Shown here piece by piece: positions 21,422 through 30,126 of a DNA stretch of 64,000 bases. How positions within the stretch are numbered: the first letter of the stretch is position 1; each line of letters begins with the position of its first letter. The notes beneath the pieces are model-generated. The model saw only the letters and a program-made list of their open reading frames with translations. It ran no database searches and had not been told where the DNA came from. The position numbers and the translations under genes are program-made. The DNA lies in NCBI GenBank assembly GCA_028292665.1, contig JAQGLW010000081.1, positions 24,655-88,654 of the forward strand, in the 5' to 3' direction. This DNA comes from Herminiimonas sp. GTDB taxonomy: Bacteria; Pseudomonadota; Gammaproteobacteria; Burkholderiales; Burkholderiaceae_D.

Positions 21422-21789
21422 GGATGGCGATGTAGGTAATTGAAAGGGAAGCAAAAAGTCGCTGCAAAAAAATGCATCGAAAACAGTCTGCATTTTAACC
21501 GATGCGGCATCGGATTAAATGCAACTGAAGCGGCGGAAATCCATAACGTTGCGGTCAGGAATTTCCGATTGCCGGCTGCGAGGTGATATTCCGCTACGTT
21601 TTAGCTTGTCATGCATCGCTTCCGTTATTCAGCGATGATAATGTTGCAACTGCCGCGGATCATCGCGGCGTTCCAAAAAGCGTTATGCGACAAGCGCAGT
21701 AAATATCGTCCGGCGGTTCGCCTCCTTGCAGTCTTTATTGGATGCATTAACGCACTGGATAGTGACGTTACATGGTGTAAACTTAAACG
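21422..21789. other. Divergent intergenic region (ffh / ccsA-like) with four hairpins
   Basis: No gene is supported. Four inverted repeats are visible. The first is CCGATG/CATCGG around CGG, extended by TTTAA/TTAAA (21494-21519). The second is GGAAAT/ATTTCC (21535-21540/21561-21566). The third is CATCGCT/AGCGATG (21614-21620/21631-21637). The fourth is GCCGCG/CGCGGC (21652-21657/21664-21669). Promoters for both flanking genes must lie here, but I could not fix clean -35/-10 pairs. Confidence 0.5.
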
Positions 21790-22599
21790 ATGCAAACTTA
21801 TTTTTTCTTTTTGGCGGCGCTGATCTATGCAGGCTGTGCTTTTTTGCCTTCAAGCCGGCGTATTCCCATTTCAGTGGGCACCGCAATCGGCTGGCTGCTG
21901 CACGGCAGTGCGCTATGGGCCGATATGATTGCGCCGGGTTCGGTGCGCCTCGGGTTTGCAATCATGTTATCCGCGACGCTCTGGGTGTCGGTCGGAGCCT
22001 ACTGGCTGGAAAACCGTAATTTTGCATTGGATGGACTGCGCGTACTGGTATTGCCTTGCGCGGCAGTCGCTGTCATCCTGCCGGCGCTGTTTCCCGGTAA
22101 TGTAGTGCCGCTGGAAGGCAAGTCGCCATTGTTTTCATGGCATATCGCCATTGCGATGCTGGCATACAGCACGCTGACCATCGCCGCGTTTCATGCAGTG
22201 CTGATGGTATTGCAGGAATCCAGGCTGCATACCCGTCCGAACGCGCCCAGGCATGGCTGGTTCGCCGCCGCCATTGACCGGCTGCCGGCATTGCTGACGA
22301 TGGAAAAATTGTTGTTCAGATTGATCGGGTTTGGTTTTGCGCTGTTGACTCTGACCGTGTTATCCGGCGTGGTGTTTTCCGAACAGCTGTTTGGCAAAGC
22401 ATTCAAATGGGACCATAAAACCATTTTCACGATGCTATCGTGGGCGTTGTTCGGTCTGCTGCTGGCAGGCCGCAAATGGCGCGGCTGGCGCGGCAAGACT
22501 GCGCTTAGTTTCACGCTGACCGGCTTTGCGACATTGCTGCTGGCATATGTCGGAAGCCGCTTCGTGCTGGAAGTGGTTTTGCATCGGGGACTGGGATGA
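21790..22599 (+). CDS. CcsA/YpjD-like cytochrome c assembly-family membrane protein
   Basis: This 269-residue protein has about eight hydrophobic segments and belongs to the CcsA/ResC/YpjD (HemX-like) family. The middle holds the conserved stretch FSWHIAIAMLAYSTLTIAAFHAVLM, and later WDHKTIFTMLSWALFGLLLAGR, with histidines that bind haem in related proteins. It lacks the full length of CcsA and the CcmF partner, so the short YpjD type fits better. Its role is unclear. In many betaproteobacteria it sits beside ffh, as here. It overlaps the next gene by 4 bp (ATGA). Confidence 0.85.
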   Translation: MQTYFFFLAALIYAGCAFLPSSRRIPISVGTAIGWLLHGSALWADMIAPGSVRLGFAIMLSATLWVSVGAYWLENRNFALDGLRVLVLPCAAVAVILPALFPGNVVPLEGKSPLFSWHIAIAMLAYSTLTIAAFHAVLMVLQESRLHTRPNAPRHGWFAAAIDRLPALLTMEKLLFRLIGFGFALLTLTVLSGVVFSEQLFGKAFKWDHKTIFTMLSWALFGLLLAGRKWRGWRGKTALSFTLTGFATLLLAYVGSRFVLEVVLHRGLG

Positions 22600-22853
22600 A
22601 GTTTGCGCTATGGGGAATTATCGGTTTTGTCGTGGTGATGTGGCTGTTGCGCACCAAAAAGGCCGTCCCGCAACCGGACGGCAACGGCCGCAGGCATGGT
22701 GCCGGTACGTCCGGGGATGATGCGGAAGCGATGATCCGATGCACTCAATGCGGTATGCATATTCCTGAATCGGAAGCCATCATTATCAGCCGGCCGGACG
22801 CCGTGTTTTGCAGCGAAGAGCATCGTATCCGGCACCACCGCCGGGCCAGCTGA
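22596..22853 (+). CDS. Small PP0621-type membrane-anchored zinc-ribbon protein
   Basis: This 85-residue protein has one N-terminal hydrophobic helix (FALWGIIGFVVVMWLL), a short basic linker, and a C-terminal metal-binding element MIRCTQCGMHIPESEA...FCSEEH. The Cys and His residues look like a zinc ribbon. Proteins of this design (PP0621 family) lie beside pilS in Pseudomonas and betaproteobacteria, and their function is not known. Both ends overlap the neighbours (ATGA with the ccsA-like gene, TGATG with pilS), so all three are translationally coupled. Confidence 0.8.
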   Translation: MKFALWGIIGFVVVMWLLRTKKAVPQPDGNGRRHGAGTSGDDAEAMIRCTQCGMHIPESEAIIISRPDAVFCSEEHRIRHHRRAS

Positions 22854-24556
22854 TGAGCACGGCTGCGCAAACACTGCCTGCCGGACCCCAGGAAACCTTT
22901 TGGCGCACGCTGCAGACTTTCAGCGTTACTCGTGTCGTCATTGCCATGGTGTTGCTGGTCTATCTGAGCATCAATGCCAAAAAGGGTTTCTGGATACTGG
23001 AGGGGTTTCTTTATAAGGAAACCTGCGGCATTTATCTGGTGCTGGCTGTTTTATTCACGCTTCTGGCCGGATATTGCAAGCGACGCTTTTTGCTGCAGAC
23101 TGCATCGCAAATTGCGACCGACATCACCGTCATCTCGATGTTATATGTGGCGGCGGGCGGCGCGAAAAGCGGTCTGGCCATTTTGTATCTGTTCCCGCTG
23201 GCCGGCGGAGCCATCCTTGCGCCGCTGCTTCTGGCGTTATTTTTTGTTTCCATCGTGACACTGGTGCTGCTGCTGGAAAGCGGCTATCAACTTCTGAAGC
23301 TGGCGGACGACGCCTCCACCTCGCAAGTCGGGCTGTATGGCGCCGCATTCTTCGCGGCAGTGTATGTGATCAACCGTTTGGCTGCCCGGCTCATCAAGCA
23401 GGAAAAACTCGCGCTGCAACGCGGGCAGGATCTGCAAGTTCAAGAGGCAATCAACCGGCTCGTGATTGCCGATACGGGCGATGGCATTCTGGTGGTCGGC
23501 CGTGACAGCACGGTTTTTACCGCCAATCCTGCAGCCGAACGCATGTTGGGATTAGCCATCGCGGATGACCAATCGTGCTGCAAGCTGACGGAAATTCCTT
23601 CATTGATGCCGATTGCCGACGCGTTTTTCGCTTGGGCCGGCCAGCCTTCCAATCGTGTTTCGACCGATGCGGATGCGCCGGCTTTTGTCGTCATCAAGCC
23701 GGGAGATGAGCTCGCATTGCAAGGCACGACAACCGTCTGGGGCGGGCGGCGTGAATTGGCTGCGCACTTGAAACTGCGTTTTGCGACTGTCAGCACAACG
23801 GGCTTGACAACGGATCGGACGGTGATCTTTCTGCAGGACGTGAGCGAGATAGAGAATCAGGCACAGCAGTTGAAGCTGGCATCGATGGGACGACTGACCG
23901 CCAGTATTGCGCATGAGGTGCGCAATCCTCTTTCGGCGATTTCATATGCCGCCGCCTTGATGGGAGAGGAAACCTCGAATCCCGCTCAGGCCCGGCTGGT
24001 GACTATTGTCGGCGATAATGTAACGCGCCTGAATCGGATGATCGAGGATATTCTCAAGCTGTCGCGCAGAGCACAGTTGCATGGCGAACCGGTTCCATTA
24101 TCGCCGCTATTGGCCGGAATTCTGGAAGAGTTTCAGGAAACGCACGGATTGAAAAAGGGGATGCTCCATCTCAGCAGGATGGAACAATACCGGGTACGGT
24201 TCGATCCGTTGCATTTGCGTGAAGTGATCGTCAATCTGCTGTCGAATGCGTTACGCTACGCCAGCGGCCGCGATGGCAGCATACGCCTGCATCTTGTGCA
24301 GGATGCCGCCAACCGCCTGGAACTGCATGTGCAGGATGACGGGCCTATGATCACACAGGAAGTCCGAGCCCATCTGTTCGAGCCGTTTTACACAACATCC
24401 AGCAAAGGCACCGGTTTGGGACTCTACGTGGCGCGTGAATTATGTTTGAATAACGGCGCAATGCTTGATTACGAGTATCGGGTGGATCCCGACCGCGGAT
24501 TTGACGAGGCGAACGGCAGATTCGTGATCACGTTTGCAATACCAGATTCCAATTGA
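22853..24556 (+). CDS. pilS: Type IV pilus sensor histidine kinase PilS
   Basis: PilS monitors pilin in the membrane and controls PilR phosphorylation. The 567-residue protein has six hydrophobic segments in its first ~180 residues, a PAS-like region, then the HisKA motif HEVRNPLSAISYAA with His354 as the expected phosphosite. The ATPase domain has the N box NLLSNALRYA, a G box with DDGPMITQE, and GTGLGLYVARELC. The ATG at 22853 overlaps the stop of the preceding gene; the longer open frame from 22808 lies inside that gene and is rejected. pilR follows 30 bp downstream. Confidence 0.95.
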   Translation: MSTAAQTLPAGPQETFWRTLQTFSVTRVVIAMVLLVYLSINAKKGFWILEGFLYKETCGIYLVLAVLFTLLAGYCKRRFLLQTASQIATDITVISMLYVAAGGAKSGLAILYLFPLAGGAILAPLLLALFFVSIVTLVLLLESGYQLLKLADDASTSQVGLYGAAFFAAVYVINRLAARLIKQEKLALQRGQDLQVQEAINRLVIADTGDGILVVGRDSTVFTANPAAERMLGLAIADDQSCCKLTEIPSLMPIADAFFAWAGQPSNRVSTDADAPAFVVIKPGDELALQGTTTVWGGRRELAAHLKLRFATVSTTGLTTDRTVIFLQDVSEIENQAQQLKLASMGRLTASIAHEVRNPLSAISYAAALMGEETSNPAQARLVTIVGDNVTRLNRMIEDILKLSRRAQLHGEPVPLSPLLAGILEEFQETHGLKKGMLHLSRMEQYRVRFDPLHLREVIVNLLSNALRYASGRDGSIRLHLVQDAANRLELHVQDDGPMITQEVRAHLFEPFYTTSSKGTGLGLYVARELCLNNGAMLDYEYRVDPDRGFDEANGRFVITFAIPDSN

Positions 24557-24586
24557 TTTATTTGAATACAACAAGAAAATCCTTCT

Positions 24587-26047
24587 ATGACCTCACCCTG
24601 CATCCTGGTCGTCGATGATGAAGCGGATTTGCGCGAATTGCTGGAAATCACATTCATCAAAATGGGGCTTGATATCGATAGCGCCGATTGCCTGACGGCA
24701 GCGCGAGCCTGCCTCGCCCAAAAAGAATACGCGCTGGTGCTGACTGATATGCGGCTGCCGGATGGGTTAGGCATCGATCTGGTGCGAGAGGTTTCGGCCA
24801 CCTGCAAAAATACCCCGATCGCCGTCATTACCGCTTTCGGCAGCGCGGATAATGCGGTGGCAGCGCTGAAGGCAGGCGCTTTCGATTATTTATCCAAGCC
24901 GGTCGGACTGGATCAATTGCGTCTGATGGTGCAATCCGCCTTGCGATTGACCCAGGCGGGGCGAACGTTGGAGCAGGGCGGTCAACCGGCTGCATCGGCA
25001 ACCTTGCGCCTGCTGGGGCAATCCGGCGCGATGCAGGACGTGCGAGCCCAGATCGTGCGTCTGGCGCGCAGCATGGCGCCTGTGGCGATTACCGGCGAAT
25101 CGGGCAGCGGCAAGGAACTTGCCGCGCGCGATATCCATGCGCAAAGCGCGCGCGCGGACAAACCGTTCATTGCCGTCAATTGCGGCGCCATTCCGGAAAC
25201 ATTGATGGAGGCGGAATTCTTCGGTTATCGCAAAGGCGCCTTCACCGGCGCTGTCGATGACCGCGACGGCTTTTTTCAGGCTGCCAACGGCGGCACCTTG
25301 ATGCTTGACGAAGTGGCTGACTTGCCGCTGGCGATGCAGGTGAAATTGCTGCGCGCCATCCAGGAGCGGCGGGTACGCAAGATAGGTGCGACGGCCGAGG
25401 AGCCGGTCGATGTGCGGCTTATCAGCGCAACGCACCAGAATCTGGCCCATTGTGTCGAAACAGGGAAATTCCGGCAGGATTTGTACTACCGCCTGAATGT
25501 GATTGAATTGAGCCTGCCGCCGTTGCGTGATCGAAGGGATGATATCGGCCTGCTGGCCGATGCGATTCTGAAAAGGCTTGCGGCACCGGGGCAAGCCGCA
25601 GTGCTCGCGCCCCAGGCGCTCGGCGCGTTGCAGTCGTATCCTTTTCCGGGCAATGTGCGCGAGCTTGAAAACGTTCTTGAGCGAGCGTTGGCGTTTGCCA
25701 ATGAAGGCATTATCGAGGTGGCCGATCTCGCCTTGAAATCGGGTGGGACGCAGATTTTTGAATCGATCCAGCCGCCGCAAGTGCAATCACCGCCTCCTGC
25801 GGATGCCATGCAAATCCCGCCGTCCGCGGTCGTTGCGGCGGCCGGCCCGGCGGTGCCGCAACTCGGCCATGCCGACGACTTGCCCAAATCCCTGCCCGAT
25901 CATCTGGACAATGTCGAGCGCGAGATCATTCGGCGGGCATTGGCCAAAACCCACTTTAACCGTACTCAGGCGGCGGAATTACTCGGAATCAGTTTCCGCC
26001 AATTGCGTTATCGAATGCAAAGATTGGCGATCCATGAGCCGGAATAA
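24587..26047 (+). CDS. pilR: Type IV pilus response regulator PilR (NtrC family)
   Basis: PilR activates sigma-54 transcription of pilA. The 486-residue protein has a receiver domain with Asp54 (ALVLTDMRLPDG). The AAA+ core has Walker A GESGSGKE, the sigma-54 contact loop GAFTGA, Walker B LMLDEVADLP and an arginine-finger region. A Pro/Ala-rich linker leads to a Fis-type helix-turn-helix (ALAKTHFNRTQAAELLGIS). It is paired with pilS. The pilA target promoter is not in the window. ampD starts inside its last 14 bases. Confidence 0.97.
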   Translation: MTSPCILVVDDEADLRELLEITFIKMGLDIDSADCLTAARACLAQKEYALVLTDMRLPDGLGIDLVREVSATCKNTPIAVITAFGSADNAVAALKAGAFDYLSKPVGLDQLRLMVQSALRLTQAGRTLEQGGQPAASATLRLLGQSGAMQDVRAQIVRLARSMAPVAITGESGSGKELAARDIHAQSARADKPFIAVNCGAIPETLMEAEFFGYRKGAFTGAVDDRDGFFQAANGGTLMLDEVADLPLAMQVKLLRAIQERRVRKIGATAEEPVDVRLISATHQNLAHCVETGKFRQDLYYRLNVIELSLPPLRDRRDDIGLLADAILKRLAAPGQAAVLAPQALGALQSYPFPGNVRELENVLERALAFANEGIIEVADLALKSGGTQIFESIQPPQVQSPPPADAMQIPPSAVVAAAGPAVPQLGHADDLPKSLPDHLDNVEREIIRRALAKTHFNRTQAAELLGISFRQLRYRMQRLAIHEPE

Positions 26048-26666
26048 GGCGGCGCAATCGGCATTCAAAATCGGCGCCGACGGCTGGTGCAGCAACGTGC
26101 TGCGGGCGGCGTCGCCGAATTGCGATACGCGTCCGGGCGATGCAAAAATTGATTTGCTGGTGATCCACAACATCAGCCTGCCGCCTGGCCAGTTCGGCGG
26201 TCCGTTCATTGCCGACCTGTTCGCCAATCGTCTCGATTTCGATGCGCATCCTTATTTCGATCAACTGCGCGCATTACGGGTTTCCGCCCATTTTCTAATC
26301 AGGCGCGACGGCGTGGTAATGCAGTTTGTTTCGGCCGGCGAGCGGGCCTGGCATGCCGGCTTGTCGTCGTTTGGAGGGCGCGAACGTTGCAACGATTTTT
26401 CGATCGGAATCGAACTCGAAGGCACTGATTTTGAATCTTTTTCCCTTGTTCAATATGAGATGCTTGCCGCGCTGACTCATGCCCTGCAAGCGGCTTATCC
26501 GTTGATCGATGTGGCGGGACACGAGCACATCGCGCCCGGCCGCAAGACCGATCCGGGACCGTTTTTCGATTGGGTCCTGTACCAGGCGTATTATCGAAAA
26601 TTATTGGGCTCGCATGGTCTGCAAGCAGTTGCTCAACATGTATTGCGCTTCCCCGGTTTGGGATGA
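26034..26666 (+). CDS. ampD: N-acetyl-anhydromuramyl-L-alanine amidase AmpD
   Basis: AmpD cleaves the stem peptide from anhydro-muropeptides in the cytosol, during cell-wall recycling, and so lowers AmpR signalling. The 210-residue protein has the zinc ligands expected for the amidase_2 fold: a histidine in LLVIHNISLPPG, a second in AGHEHIAPGRKTDPGPFFDW, and the conserved WHAGLSSFGGRERCNDFSIGIELEG core. The ATG at 26034 lies within pilR. The same-strand upstream extension is pilR sequence in another frame. No signal peptide is seen, as expected for cytosolic AmpD. Confidence 0.94.
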   Translation: MSRNKAAQSAFKIGADGWCSNVLRAASPNCDTRPGDAKIDLLVIHNISLPPGQFGGPFIADLFANRLDFDAHPYFDQLRALRVSAHFLIRRDGVVMQFVSAGERAWHAGLSSFGGRERCNDFSIGIELEGTDFESFSLVQYEMLAALTHALQAAYPLIDVAGHEHIAPGRKTDPGPFFDWVLYQAYYRKLLGSHGLQAVAQHVLRFPGLG

Positions 26667-26717
26667 AAGTCAATCGCATTGCAAAATTAAATTATGTTTC
26701 AAGGCTGAAAAAAGATA

Positions 26718-26746
26718 TTGCATCCTCGTTTGGGAGGTACTAGAAT
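26718..26746 (+). promoter_or_regulatory. Sigma-70 promoter of nrdAB
   Basis: TTGCAT (26718-26723), a 17-bp spacer and TAGAAT (26741-26746) match the -35 and -10 consensus well. The -10 box lies inside NrdR box 1, so repressor binding would block polymerase. Confidence 0.75.
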
Positions 26747-26783
26747 TAGTGCACAACACGACATTTGTCACTAGATATAGTGT
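26737..26783 (+). promoter_or_regulatory. Tandem NrdR boxes
   Basis: Box 1 has the palindromic core ACTAGAATTAGT (26739-26750). Box 2 has the core CACTAGATATAGTG (26769-26782). Both fit the NrdR consensus (ACACTATATATAGTGT-like). Their centres are 31 bp apart, the three-turn spacing known for NrdR pairs. Box 1 overlaps the -10 element. NrdR, an ATP/dATP-sensing repressor, is inferred; its gene is not in the window. Confidence 0.85.
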
Positions 26784-26939
26784 TTATAGTGTTTCATGTA
26801 ATTTCCTTTTTTGGACTGTTCACGTGGTTCCTCAACGCAAATACGGCAGTTTTTAATGTTGGCTGGGGCCTGTGGGCAGACCCCTCTTTAAACGAAGAAT
26901 CAGATCATGTCTGATGTGCAGTCGACGTAAAACACGTTA

Positions 26940-27047
26940 ATGCATATGCAGATGCAGCAGTATTCCGCGAGCCCTGGCTGGATCGGGCGTTCTAACATAA
27001 ACATAAGCAGCAGTGAAACTGTTGGTAATACAGTCTTTGGAGGCTAA
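26940..27047 (+). other. Candidate 35-codon upstream ORF in the nrdA leader
   Basis: An ATG at 26940 opens a frame beginning MHMQMQQYSASPGW that stays open for 35 codons. It ends with TAA at 27045-27047, immediately before the nrdA GTG and in the same frame. Its last codons contain the nrdA ribosome site GGAGG. No Shine-Dalgarno sequence is visible before its own ATG, so translation is uncertain. Confidence 0.3.
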
Positions 27048-29960
27048 GTGCACCCTACTCAAGAAATTTCCGCAAAATCGTCCGCCGACTTCGGTGTCAT
27101 ATCTCCTCTCGCAAATACGACTTCCTCTTCGACGAACTTGTCGGTCACTCTGGGCGACTATAAGATCATCCGCCGTAATGGCGCAGTCGTCGGATTCGAG
27201 CCATCGAAAATCTCGATTGCGGTAACCAAGGCTTTTTTGGCGGTCAATGGCGGTCAGGGGGCTGCCTCCGCGCGGGTGCGCGAGCTGGTTGAGCAACTGA
27301 CCGCCAATGTGGTGACGGCGCTGGTGCGGCGCCAGCCGGCTGGCGGCACATTCCATATTGAAGACATACAGGACCAGGTCGAATTGGCCCTGATGCGCTC
27401 CGGCGAGCACGACGTGGCGCGTGCCTATGTGCTGTATCGCGCCAAGCGGATGGAAGAACGCACGCAGCAACAGGCGGCCAAGCCGGTTGCCGCGACGTCG
27501 CAACTGCATGTCATTGAAGGCGGACAGCGCCGTCCGCTGGATATGGGGCAGGTGCGCGCTCTTATTACTGCCGCTTGCATCGGTCTTGAGAAACATGTCG
27601 ACGCCGACGCGATCCTGGCTGAAACCGTCAAGAATCTGTACGACGGCGTGCCGGTCGAAGAATTGCACAAGTCCGCCATTCTGGCCGCCCGCGCGCTAAT
27701 GGAAAAAGATCCGGCCTACAGCCAGGTCACCGCGCGCTTGCTGATGCACACGATCCGCAAAGAAGTGTTCGGCCAGGAAGTCGCGCAAAACGATGCAGCG
27801 GCGCACTATATTGAATACTTCCCGAAATTCATCAAAAAAGGCATTGATGCCGAGTTGCTCGATGCGAAACTGGCGCAGTTCGATCTGAAAAAATTGGGCG
27901 AGGCGCTGGTTCCGGAACGTGATCTCCAGTTCGGCTACCTCGGCCTGCAAACTCTCTATGATCGTTATTTTCTGCATATCCGCGACATCCGCATCGAAAT
28001 GCCGCAAGCGTTTTTCATGCGTGTCGCGATGGGACTGGCATTGAATGAAATCAACCGGGAAGCGCGTGCGATCGAGTTTTACAACCTGATGTCGACTTTC
28101 GATTTCATGAGTTCGACGCCGACCCTGTTCAATTCAGGTACTTTGCGTTCACAGCTGTCCTCCTGCTATCTGACAACGGTGGCGGACGATCTCGACGGCA
28201 TTTATGAAGCGATCAAGGAAAACGCACTGCTGGCAAAATATGCCGGCGGCCTGGGCAACGACTGGACACCGGTGCGTTCGCTGGGCGCCCATATCAAGGG
28301 CACCAACGGCAAATCGCAAGGTGTGGTGCCGTTCCTCAAAGTAGTCAACGATACCGCCGTCGCCGTCAATCAGGGCGGCAAGCGCAAAGGCGCGGTCTGT
28401 GCATATCTCGAAACCTGGCATATGGATATCGAGGAATTTCTGGACCTGCGCAAGAACACCGGTGACGACCGTCGCCGCACGCATGACATGAATACCGCGA
28501 ACTGGATTCCCGACATGTTCATGAAGCGGGTGATGGAAAAGGGGGAATGGACGCTGTTTTCACCAAGCGACGTGCCCGATCTGCACGACAAATTCGGCCG
28601 CGCTTTCGAGGAGGCCTATACCGGTTACGAAGCGAAAGCCGCGCGCGGCGAACTGCGTTTGTTCAAGAAAGTGCAGGCGCTGGATTTGTGGCGGAAGATG
28701 CTGTCCATGCTGTTCGAAACCGGCCATCCATGGATTACCTTCAAGGATCCGTGCAATATCCGTTCGCCGCAGCAACATGTCGGTGTCGTCCACAGCTCGA
28801 ACCTGTGCACCGAGATCACGCTCAATACCAACGATTCGGAAATCGCCGTTTGCAACCTCGGTTCGGTCAACCTGCCATCTCACATGAAAGACGGCAAGCT
28901 GGACCACGACAAGCTGCAAAAGACGATCCGCACCGCAATGCGGATGCTGGACAACGTGATCGACATCAATTATTACGCAGTCAAAAAGGCGCGCGACTCC
29001 AACCTGCGCCATCGTCCGGTCGGCCTCGGCATCATGGGTTTCCAGGACTGCCTGCACATGATGCGTGTACCGTATGCGTCGAAGGACGCGGTCGAGTTCG
29101 CCGATCGCTCGATGGAATCCGTGTGCTATTACGCCTACCTGGCGTCGACTGAACTGGCGGAAGAACGCGGCCGTTACAGCTCCTATCGCGGTTCATTGTG
29201 GGACCGCGGCATCCTGCCGCAGGACTCTCTCAAATTGCTGGCCGAAGAGCGCGGCGGCTATCTCGAAGTCGATGCATCCGAAGCCATGGATTGGGCCGCA
29301 TTGCGCAGTCGCATCAAGGAACACGGTATGCGCAATTCCAACTGCGTGGCGATCGCACCGACCGCGACGATTTCCAATATCATCGGTGTTGCTGCGTGTA
29401 TCGAGCCGACTTACCAGAACCTGTATGTGAAATCGAACCTGTCGGGCGAATTTACCGAGATCAACGAATATCTGGTACGCGACCTGAAGGCGCGCGGTCT
29501 GTGGGACGAAGTCATGATCTCCGATCTGAAGTATTTCGACGGCAGCCTGGCCAAGATCGACCGCATTCCGCAAGATTTGCGAGACATCTATGCGACCGCG
29601 TTTGAAGTCGAGCCGTCATGGCTGGTCGAAGCCGCATCGCGCCGCCAGAAGTGGATCGATCAGGCGCAATCGCTCAATATATATATGGCAGGCGCGTCCG
29701 GCAAGAAACTGGACGAGACCTACAAGCTGGCGTGGCTGCGCGGCCTGAAGACGACGTATTACCTGCGTACCATCGGCGCGACGCACACCGAAAAATCGAC
29801 ATCGAAGACCGGCGCGCTGAATGCGGTGTCGGCCGATGGCGGACTTGGTGGCGGTATGTCGGCGGGCGGTTATGCCGCCGCAGCCGATGATGTCGCCGGT
29901 CCGGCCTGCATGCTGCGTCCGGGGGATCCTGGATTCGAAGAGTGCGAAGCTTGTCAGTAA
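27048..29960 (+). CDS. nrdA: Ribonucleoside-diphosphate reductase alpha subunit NrdA (class Ia)
   Basis: NrdA reduces NDPs to dNDPs with a radical supplied by NrdB. The 970-residue protein begins with a GTG placed 4 bp after GGAGG. An N-terminal ATP-cone (KIIRRNGAVVGFEPSKI...) gives overall activity control by ATP/dATP. The catalytic barrel includes TPTLFNSGTLRSQLSSCYL, SSNLCTEITLNTNDSEIAVCNLGS and the radical-transfer/active-site block NCVAIAPTATISNIIG. The C-terminal redox tail ends FEECEACQ. It is longer than E. coli NrdA (761) because of the N- and C-terminal extensions common in this lineage. It is controlled by the upstream NrdR boxes. nrdB follows 166 bp downstream. Confidence 0.97.
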   Translation: MHPTQEISAKSSADFGVISPLANTTSSSTNLSVTLGDYKIIRRNGAVVGFEPSKISIAVTKAFLAVNGGQGAASARVRELVEQLTANVVTALVRRQPAGGTFHIEDIQDQVELALMRSGEHDVARAYVLYRAKRMEERTQQQAAKPVAATSQLHVIEGGQRRPLDMGQVRALITAACIGLEKHVDADAILAETVKNLYDGVPVEELHKSAILAARALMEKDPAYSQVTARLLMHTIRKEVFGQEVAQNDAAAHYIEYFPKFIKKGIDAELLDAKLAQFDLKKLGEALVPERDLQFGYLGLQTLYDRYFLHIRDIRIEMPQAFFMRVAMGLALNEINREARAIEFYNLMSTFDFMSSTPTLFNSGTLRSQLSSCYLTTVADDLDGIYEAIKENALLAKYAGGLGNDWTPVRSLGAHIKGTNGKSQGVVPFLKVVNDTAVAVNQGGKRKGAVCAYLETWHMDIEEFLDLRKNTGDDRRRTHDMNTANWIPDMFMKRVMEKGEWTLFSPSDVPDLHDKFGRAFEEAYTGYEAKAARGELRLFKKVQALDLWRKMLSMLFETGHPWITFKDPCNIRSPQQHVGVVHSSNLCTEITLNTNDSEIAVCNLGSVNLPSHMKDGKLDHDKLQKTIRTAMRMLDNVIDINYYAVKKARDSNLRHRPVGLGIMGFQDCLHMMRVPYASKDAVEFADRSMESVCYYAYLASTELAEERGRYSSYRGSLWDRGILPQDSLKLLAEERGGYLEVDASEAMDWAALRSRIKEHGMRNSNCVAIAPTATISNIIGVAACIEPTYQNLYVKSNLSGEFTEINEYLVRDLKARGLWDEVMISDLKYFDGSLAKIDRIPQDLRDIYATAFEVEPSWLVEAASRRQKWIDQAQSLNIYMAGASGKKLDETYKLAWLRGLKTTYYLRTIGATHTEKSTSKTGALNAVSADGGLGGGMSAGGYAAAADDVAGPACMLRPGDPGFEECEACQ

Positions 29961-30126
29961 TCGTTAAAGCCGGGTAGCGCAAGGAGCTGCCGTACAACTG
30001 AATGAGTGGCTGATCCATGCCGGGGTTTTACGGTTAAGCAAACTCGATGACAAAAAGTACGGCAGCAATTGAACTATCTGGTGTAAATAGCAGACAAATT
30101 AAAAAAGACACAAAAAGGAATAAGCA

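Larger units (their letters stand above)
26667..27047 (+). other. Long gene-free stretch: nrdA promoter, NrdR boxes and leader
   Basis: The 381-bp gap between ampD and nrdA holds a sigma-70 promoter with two NrdR boxes (listed separately). A leader of about 290 nt follows. In the leader, ATCAGA/TCTGAT, ACTGT/ACAGT and a GGGG/CCCC pairing near 26866-26885 can form small hairpins. A 35-codon ORF (26940-27047) ends directly against the nrdA start. Confidence 0.7.

Noticed and set aside
25743..26033. Upstream extension of AmpD
   Set aside because: It is pilR read in another frame; AmpD similarity begins after ATG 26034.
26856..26891. 11-codon leader ORF (MLAGACGQTPL) in the nrdA leader
   Set aside because: No Shine-Dalgarno, very short, no regulatory codon run; likely chance.
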